DNA of 64,000 bases. It comes from Andrena cerasifolii (taxonomy: Eukaryota; Arthropoda; Insecta; Hymenoptera; Andrenidae). The stretch's first letter is position 1; every line of letters starts with the position of its first letter. Of this stretch, positions 43,501-52,500 are shown piece by piece. Position numbers and translations under genes: made by a program. The notes beneath the pieces were generated by a model. That model did not search any database. It saw only the letters and a list, made by a program, of their open reading frames with translations, and was not told the origin of the DNA. The stretch spans positions 14,889,501-14,953,500 of the forward strand of contig NC_135118.1 of the NCBI RefSeq assembly GCF_050908995.1. The letters are read 5' to 3'.

Positions 43501-46500
43501 TCCTACTTCAATCTACAAACGGGTTTCTTTTTTTGAATTTTAATTACAGGCTCACAAAAAAAAGTTTAAAAATCGACCTTTACTATACTTTTCGCTATTC
43601 CAACCAAATACATTTTTTTCAAAACGACGAAACGCGTCAGTTAGCAAACTAATCCTTCTAGCTTCTCAAAAAAAATTCAAGTTGTTTAGACCAATTCTAA
43701 AAAAGTTTAGAATTCTAAAAGTCTAGCTTTTCAAAAAAATTCAAGTTGTTTGGACCAATTCTAAAATAGTTATGCGATTTTAAAAAGTGTCCGAATATTA
43801 ATGCGAGTCACTGTATATGCCCTGCCTTTCAGTGGATATCGTTACGGTTTCGTGTAACGAGGGTTGCGCGGTTTAGCATTATAAGATTTAATACAACAAC
43901 ACAACACGAAACTACAAGAGCAAAGGTAACGGAATACAATCTCCTAGACTGTACAATGTTAGTATCGACACGTCTGTACGCGGCTGACTCTCGAATGACA
44001 GCTTAACAGACGATCGATCCGATCGCCTTCTTCTCGCTGTCCTCTTGCTCCAGTCGCGAGCACCAGCAGGCCTTGGATTCCATCCAAAGGGTGCTCGCAA
44101 CAATGTTTATAATAATATCATCAATTTAACTGTGGACAGTTTGCACTCTAACCCCGAGGGATCGGCAGACTGTGCAAGGTTCTCGGGTGTTCTCGCGTTC
44201 ACATTTTCTGGAGCGCATCGAACGTATTATCCGAGCGCCTCCGAATGTTTGCTCGGGGCAAGGTAATTAAAATTTAAGAAATTTTCACACCCAAAGTGCT
44301 AAGGGAAAATTTCCTTAGGAAAAATACGGGTGGTATTGGTCACTCGATTGGATCGAATTTACTTCGTTTGAATAATTCAGTTCGCCTGCTCTATAAGTAG
44401 ATGGTGATAATCGCGCGGATAGATCTCCGCGGACAGAATATCGATGGCTTTCACGAGAAATAAATACTGGCTTCCTAGAAGACCGTAATTGTCGGGATGC
44501 AACGGTGTTGGCGATACACGCCGTCGGTGCTCGTGAAATTCCGTTTGCAACCTGAATAATGCGATTCCAGTCACGCTTCGATTGAAAAAGAAACGCGGTT
44601 TAAATCACTCCAGGTGAAATCTATCGGTTGCGCGATGTTTTCTTTCTGTAGCGTTAGTGTGTAGGGTTGAGTGTGATACTAGAAGAGTTCAATTGTGGCT
44701 GGAAAGCATTGAGATTTAGTATCAGAGGTGTCAAGCGAGCCAAGAGTAAAGAAGATTAATTTAGTTTCAGCCCCTGCACAGCGGACCAGGCATCTCGTAA
44801 AAAAACAAATGGCAGGGGGTAGAAAAGTGAAGTATCAAACGCAATGTTAAACTTACTCAATATTTTTCATATTGTTTTTTCCAATAATTTTTTTTTATTA
44901 ATTTTTTTATAGAATATAATTAGCAGAATTAAATAAAATAAATTCAACAAGTAAAACTTGAATAGAAAATTTATAAGCAAAAAATAGCTTTGCTATGGTT
45001 AACATGAAAATAACTGTAGTTTATTAGGTCGTACATTCTAGGTCACAACTTTTTAAAAACGAATGAAAATAATTTAGAAAAATTACACCACGCTATTCGA
45101 TATTTCGCTGCGTTTCCTAAGTTTTTAATTACACAATCTGGGCAATCCAATCAAACAATGATCTCTGAAATACGTTCTCACATTCTTCTTTTAGGACAAT
45201 TTGAATTCGAATGGATTTATTTTCTGTCGCCCTGTAAATGTTAGCGAAATCAGCTTAGAGTTCTGACTGAGCCTGCCTTGCATCTTCCAGGTCAAAGGAG
45301 ATGATAATTAGCGAGTACGAGTGTCTGCATGCGTCTAACAGCTGCGCTGCATAAGCATTGCAAAAGAAAAGGTCTTAATATGGATCTTTGCTGGGCGCTG
45401 CGGTTTATTAGACGAGAGAACGAGAATTCTAACTGTGGTGAAAATAACACCGCTGGCTGCGGTTAGATAGGTAGAAGCTAAACCAGGATAGGGACCCAAG
45501 TTATGCCAAGCTTGCAAAGTTTCGCGCAGAGTAAAGGCAGGCTCTCACTACGCCTCGCCTCGGCGCAACTTCTTTTCGCACTCACATCTAGGCTCGCGTC
45601 GCCTCGGCTTCTCCGTACCCGAAGTTATCTGGGCTTGCCTCGGTCCACGTGTTTGGTCAGTTGCTCAGAAAACCTTTTCCTGTGCGGTGGCATTGCATCC
45701 ACTCAAACTACGCCTCGATTCGGCTCGCCAAGCCTCTCTTCCTCAAAGTATTCTCGAGGAAGAACCCGCGGCTCGGAGACGCGCCGAGGCGAGGCGCGGT
45801 GCGAGTCATATTGTCAAACTACATAAGAAAAGCGTAGGAAGAATAAAATGAGCCGAGGCGAGGCGTAGTGAGACCCTACCTTAAGGAGAGGTTCCGGTCT
45901 AGAGCTCCAAAAAATAGGTGACCTTTAGGAATTAATTAAAGGAAAACTACTACATATAATTTAATGGGACTTCTTGCATTGTATCAAGGATGTCCTAAGC
46001 TACAGGAATATATTTTTTGTTTTATGATTAATCATTGCAGACGGCACTGGGGAGTCGTTAAAATCAAGGCGTCAAAAAGTTCATCCAAATCGGTGGGAAA
46101 CCTGTATCTCCAAAAGTTATTATCCGATTCGACTGAAACAGTTTTTATTTTGAAGAATATACTTCTGGCTAGGGAGGAAACCAGAAAATAATACAAAAAT
46201 TTGAAGACTTATAATTTTCAAAGGCGTTGCAAGGATGAAAACTATAGGGAAAATGTGATTTCAAAATTCAAGTGTCGTTATTTTCTAAAAAAATGTTATT
46301 TTTGTAATTTGTTCTGGTTTCCTCCCTAGCCAGAAGTATATTCTTCAAAATAAAAAAAGTTTCAGTCGAATCGGATAATAACTTTTGGAAATGCAGGTCC
46401 CAACGTTTTGAGAACACTGTTTCGAGAAAAACGCGTTTAAAGTTTTACGTGAGCGCCGAGTGGCCGGGGGTTACCCGTGCATTTGCCGCTACTCAAATGC

Positions 46501-49500
46501 TTATAACTTCGGGGATATTACGAATTTCAACAAATCCTTTTAAACAAGTATTTCTAAAAGGTCGAAATTCGAAAAATGAAACAAAAGAAAAAATCGACTT
46601 TTAGACCGGAATCTCCCCTTAACTGGAACACAGTTTCTCGAGTAACTTAGCTAGGAATTAACAACAGAAAAAAAGCCTCTATCGACGTACAAAATAAAGG
46701 AAATTCAGAGGTAAGCTCGAGGAGGAGTCTCCAGTGATTAATTGCGAAGCTAGCCAAATATCTTTCTCCGATTCCCGCAGTTCAAATTATCGAACGTTTG
46801 ATTCGTCTTAATTCACGGAATCGAGAATTCAGATAGAGCTTCGGAAACGAAACGAGAGAACTCGCCGCGACAGTTTAACGCGTACTCGTCTCCTCTTTTC
46901 GGGTGTTCGAAGGACACTCCTTGCGTAAGCCATCCCAAGCGCACACTGACGTCATGGCAAACACTTGTTTTCGACCGTGGAAATTTTCGACCGCTGATTT
47001 TGCGGGGGCCCTCGAGGATAGAGCAACAGAAGAGCGTTCAAACGATCGCCGTGGAAGTTTCTAATACCGACGAGCGGCCGCGTTCGCGGGCAGTAGAAAG
47101 TATCCGGTTCTAATGAAATAAACGAATGGAAAGAAGCGTGGCCGACGTTGAAAATGAAACCGCGTCGTGCATGATTTTTCAGGACATGCCTCGTCACGCT
47201 TGCAAAATATGAAAGTTCGATTAATCAGAGTGGTAATAGAATAAGCGAACGGGTTTCAATTGAATTGATTTCGGTGCGTTTTAAACGGACCCTAAAACAT
47301 TCAGCTACGAATCGAACAAGTTTACATTTTACTGTGAAGCATCCCTTGAATGAAAATTATATAATACGTAATTACACTGCACCTGAGTTAATGAAATATT
47401 ATATTCCTTCCTGTGTTTAATACTTGCCTCGTTATTTTCCCATCGGCACGCGGGCTAGATGCGAAAGGGAATTCCCACGGAATTTTCGTTGCAACAGAAA
47501 TTAACCGTTCTCTCGGACTCTCGTTGAGAAATTACTCGCCAATGACAATGCATTTGTATTTACTTGAAACGGATGCGCGTACGAACAACGGGCTTGTACG
47601 GTAAATATGAATTACGAGTCCTATCATTTGCGTCCCATAACTACAACTCATTCCTCTTAGGGATTTCCTAGCGTAACTGTACCTTGGAGCATGATTAAAC
47701 GTCGAATTATTCTCTTATCCTCCGACATATGTTACCCCCGCGAATGTTGAAAGATCGACTAGCGTGAAACGAACGTATTATCTTAATAACGTACCATTGA
47801 ATTTGTAAAAAAAAGCAACACCAATAATGCGTAGTTCAACAAATAGGAGCATTAATGCAGGAGGTAATTGACTTTGGGACAGATTAAAAATGAATTTCAG
47901 CGAGTTCCTGCTGGATTTATAAGACTTTGACAAGCAAACTTGTACTCTTCACTCTGTAATATTACAGAATAGAGGGCTTTGAAGCAAGGGGTGTGCATTT
48001 TGGACAGTCTTTGAGTTATAACGTGTAATATATGTAAACAAAATTCTACATCATTTGGTGTACGTTTGATGCAAATCCGATAACAAAAGAGCAATTTATT
48101 GGAAATAAATAAAAATAGAAATTTTAATATTAATAAGAGAAGTATTAATATTAGTAATAGAAATATTAATATTAATAAGAGAAGTATTAATATTAGTAAT
48201 AGAAATATTAATATTCATAATAGTAGTATCAATATTAATAGAAATATTAATATTAATAATAAAAGTAGAAATAGTAATATTAATATAAATATTTTTATTA
48301 TAGATATTATATAGAAATAGTAATATCAGTATTGATATTTTTATTATAGAAATTATATAGAAATAGTAATATCAATATTAATATTTTTATTATAGAAATT
48401 ATATAGAAATAGTAATATCAATATTAATATTTTTATTGTAGAAATTATATAGAAATAGTAATATCAACATTAATATTTTTATTATTGAAATTATATAGAA
48501 ATAGTAATATCAATATTAATATTTTTATTATAGAAATTATATAAAAATACTAATATCAATATTAATATTTTTATTGTAGAAATTATATAGAAATAGTAAT
48601 ATCAACATTAATATTTTTATTATAGAAATTATATAGAAATAGTAATATCAATATTAATATTTTTATTATAGATATTTTTCACCCAAAAATAGAAATAAAA
48701 ACTTATCAACTCAATAACTACTACTTACTGTGAAAAATATATATGTTTGAATTAGCATTCTCTTTTTAATGTTAAATCAAAGCAATAATTTTGCACACAG
48801 TGTTTTTCTAATTTACTCCAAATTGGTAAAGATGAAGCTGCACCCCCTTACTGTAAAATGCCCGATTCAATTACCAATATCCTTCTTTCATTCTCTAGTA
48901 ACTTCAAGGCGTTTTAAAACAAATATCGAACAATATAATAAAAGATATCTACGCGATCAATATTGAAGCTGTCTACGTTTAATTTATGCAGATAATTTCG
49001 ATAATTCGAAGGACTATCGGCAAAGAAACAGTGCCATTAATTCAACAATGAGTTCCTTGTTCCATGCCACTAGTTTCACGTCGCAGGGAGACTTCTTCCA
49101 CTATTGGAGCGCGTCTGGTGCTCATTATCCTCATCTAGTTATGAAGAATCTTACCCGAGGAAATAACGAGACGTAAAACGTGACGAGGTCACTTTTCCCA
49201 GCTCGTTGCCTGGCTTCTTTCGTTTTTTTTTTTGCGCGCGCACGTTTTAATCGATCACGCAAATAAACAAGCATGCCCGGCGCGAGAGCATGCCTCGCGC
49301 AATTAAACCTGTCCAGAAACTTTCACGGAAGTGCGTCGCACGGATTTCCGCGCTCTTTTATGAAACAGTCTCGAACAACGCTGCTCCCGGCCCAAAGGTA
49401 ACACACATTTTGTCATGCGACAATTTATCATTTCCGTCGTGCGACGAAATATCTTGATCTACCCTGCCCGATTTATGAAATACGCCTGACAACTAGAACC

Positions 49501-52500
49501 AATGAACCCAGTCATTCAGAACGATTCATTCTCCTAGCGCAAACCATTTACCACTCTCCCAGCTGCATTATCGTGTTTCTTTCGCACTAAGCGGTGAATT
49601 CGAAAGAGACTTACGTAATAGAGAATTTCTTACGAAAGGAAACGTAATATCAAGAAACTCAGCTCGAAGAATGTACAACGAAGTGAAATCACGTTTGCTC
49701 TTTTTCAAGTTGAACAATCTTGTCTTCAGTGTGGATGTAAATTAGAAAAAATAACTGTTTATAAAATTATTGCTTTCACTTAACATTAAAAAAGAACACT
49801 AATTGAAAAATATATTTTTTCGCAGAATAAGTAGTAGGGGAAAGTTCACGACGGTATGAGATCAATCGCGGCGCAAAAATCGTCAGAGTTTTTCATCCAG
49901 AGAAGTTTAAAAATTTCGAGTTGAAAAGTTCCAGTGTTGCGTTGGTGAATTGTCTTTTTTATACCACTTGGATTTAAAGAATCTATTACGGTAACTACTG
50001 CATTGTATTCTGCAGTCTTTGCACAGTATTTTTACGTTTTACCCGGCTTCTTATCACATGTTGAAGTGTAAATATTTAATGTTTAGTAAATCACCTCATT
50101 TGGGGCAAAGCCGGGTATTTGAGTGTGGGGCAAAATCGGGTACCCATACATTCTATGTATGGCGTAAATGTCTTATAGAAGCTGATTTCTAATCTTTAAA
50201 AAATCCAATAATAATCTTGATTATACGTATAGATCGCGGATGGGCTCATGAGATTTGCACAAATATTGACGAGGCCGACGATTTCTGATTTTTGTACACT
50301 AGATAAATTAAAATAAATTTGTGTACAAATTAATATTTGTTAAAATACCTTTCTCCATGGTTTCTAAAATAATAGCAATAATGGGTTTATAATTATATCA
50401 TATTTTACGCGTTTCTTAATAGGTACCCGATATTAACCACACCTATAGGGTAAAACCGGGTACTTGCATACTTCCGAGAAAACTTGTTCTCCTGTGAGCC
50501 AAATACTTTTTTTCAAATAAGAACTCTCATTTTCTGATTCTGTAAGGTCCAATTAAGATTTCTAGCCGTGTCCAAAGTTTATTTTGCCGCTCGACTTTGT
50601 GCTAGCAGGAAAAATACATTAGGCACCCGGTTATGCCCCACTTTCCCCTAGTTCAGTGGTGCACAGGGAGCCGTTTTTAGCGCCTAGCTGCGAGCAACCC
50701 GCCTGCCCCGTTGCTAAGGTTAGAGTCGGTGAGGCGAACCGCAGTAGTGTACGCGCATTTGGCACGACTTGAACCCAGCTATATACACTACTGCAGTTCT
50801 TCCCACCGATTCTAACCTTAGCAACGGGACAGGCGACTAAAAACGGCTCCCTGTGCACCCCTGCCTAGTTATTGAGTTGATAAGTTCTCATTTCTATTTC
50901 TTGGCGAATCCTTCGAATCTGGAGCTGCCCAAAACAGAGAACATTGCACAAAACGGTAATGGGTGCAGGTTCAAAATTTGACCCCCGCCAATCTATGGAA
51001 TTTACGTAATTTGTCACACTGTCGTAACTCTAAAACTGTCGAAAACGGAGACGCACCCCTTTTGCTGCAAGGATTCCGTGCTGACTCTTCGCTATAAATT
51101 AACTGGATTTAATAGCTTGTGTCTTCATAATATAGCTGTCAGTGAATTCGCTTACTGTGGACTTCTACCATATATAGTGCCTCTACGAGCTATAATGACT
51201 TAGGTGTGAGGTCACTCAGTGGGGTCTTAATCGATACCCTGCTGGGTACGGGCCGCCAAACGTGCCCTCTACTCCCTCTTGCAGGACTGTGTTTAGGGAA
51301 GACCAGGACAAAACCAGGGTCCTGAAGGGTAAAATCTCCAAAATTACCTGAAGCATGCAGTGATTTTAATTTAAAATAAGTTGTTAATATAAAATAATTT
51401 ATATTACAACTGTTCTAATGCTGTACATATACCTTACTACAATGGATTTGTATTTAATATGTGCTGACATTGAGACAATTTTTAATAGCCAGTAGCAAAG
51501 CTTAATTGCTGTCTTTTAATAATGATAATCAATTTCTTTTTTATTTTATTAAAATCGAAATTGTAACACTTAATCTTTAGAGCCCTGATTTTGTCTTGGG
51601 CTTCCCTAAACACAGTCCTGCAAGAGGTCACTTTAGCGGCCCATACCCAGCAGGATATCAGTTAAGACCCTGCGAAGTGGCATCACACTTAAGTCACTAT
51701 AGCTCGTAGAGGCACTGTACATATCAGGGATGCGCGGGTAATCGAACGTGTCGGGTACCCGAGCGGTCGGGTCGGGTCGGGTAAAGTCGGGCGGGCTCGG
51801 ACGGGGGCCCGGGACCGACGGGCCCCACGGGTAGTCCGACTGTGTCGGGTAGCTCGATTATTTCGGGTAATGCGGTGTTTGGTAAGTTGATATACGTATT
51901 CAGCGTTTTTAAACAACCGAGTACTCGACAAGCATGTACAAAACTCTTTATCTATACGAAACTTCAGAATACGATAATTTTCACGTGAAAAAATAATGCT
52001 TCTAACGGATTTGTTCAAAAGCCTCCTTAAGTAAAAATTCAACTTATGCACCTTACACAAGATTAATATACAGGTTGTATCAAATGAAGTTCATTTCGAA
52101 TAGACCCGTTAGAAGCATTATTTTTTCACGCGAAAATTATCTTATTCTGGAGTTTCATATAGGTAAAGATTTTGTACATGCTTGTCGAGTGGTTTAACGG
52201 TTGTTTAAAAAAGCTGAATACGTACATCAACTTATCAAATAATCGAGCTACCCGACACAGTCGGACTACCCGTGGGGCCCGTCTGTCCCGGGCCCCCGTC
52301 CGAGCCCGCCCGACTTTACCCGACCCGACCCGAGCCCGAGAAGTCGGGTACCCGCGCACCTCTAATACATATGTATCTGAACGAGAAATATGACGTCTAC
52401 ATAAGTCGCAACTGTTTTAAACGCGTGGAGTTGGAAAAAGATCTTCTCACTGGAATTATATTCACCTTTGCAGGAATGATACTATGAACCTATCTTTGAA

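Noticed and set aside
43853..44102. Calling a definite solo LTR
   Set aside because: TG...CA ends and an ATTAAA are present, but no target duplication, primer site or second copy in the window.
48099..48314. Asn/Ile/Ser repeat open frame
   Set aside because: Translation of an AT-rich tandem repeat; changes with every unit and has no gene context.
48306..48672. Regularly spaced repeats that might suggest a CRISPR array
   Set aside because: Units are contiguous without unique spacers and the genome is eukaryotic; the same holds for the 34-, 123- and 168-bp arrays.
52126..52393. Arg/Pro-rich frames on both strands in the 51728 foldback
   Set aside because: They arise from the GTCGGG/CCCGAC palindromic tips and mirror each other in the two arms.
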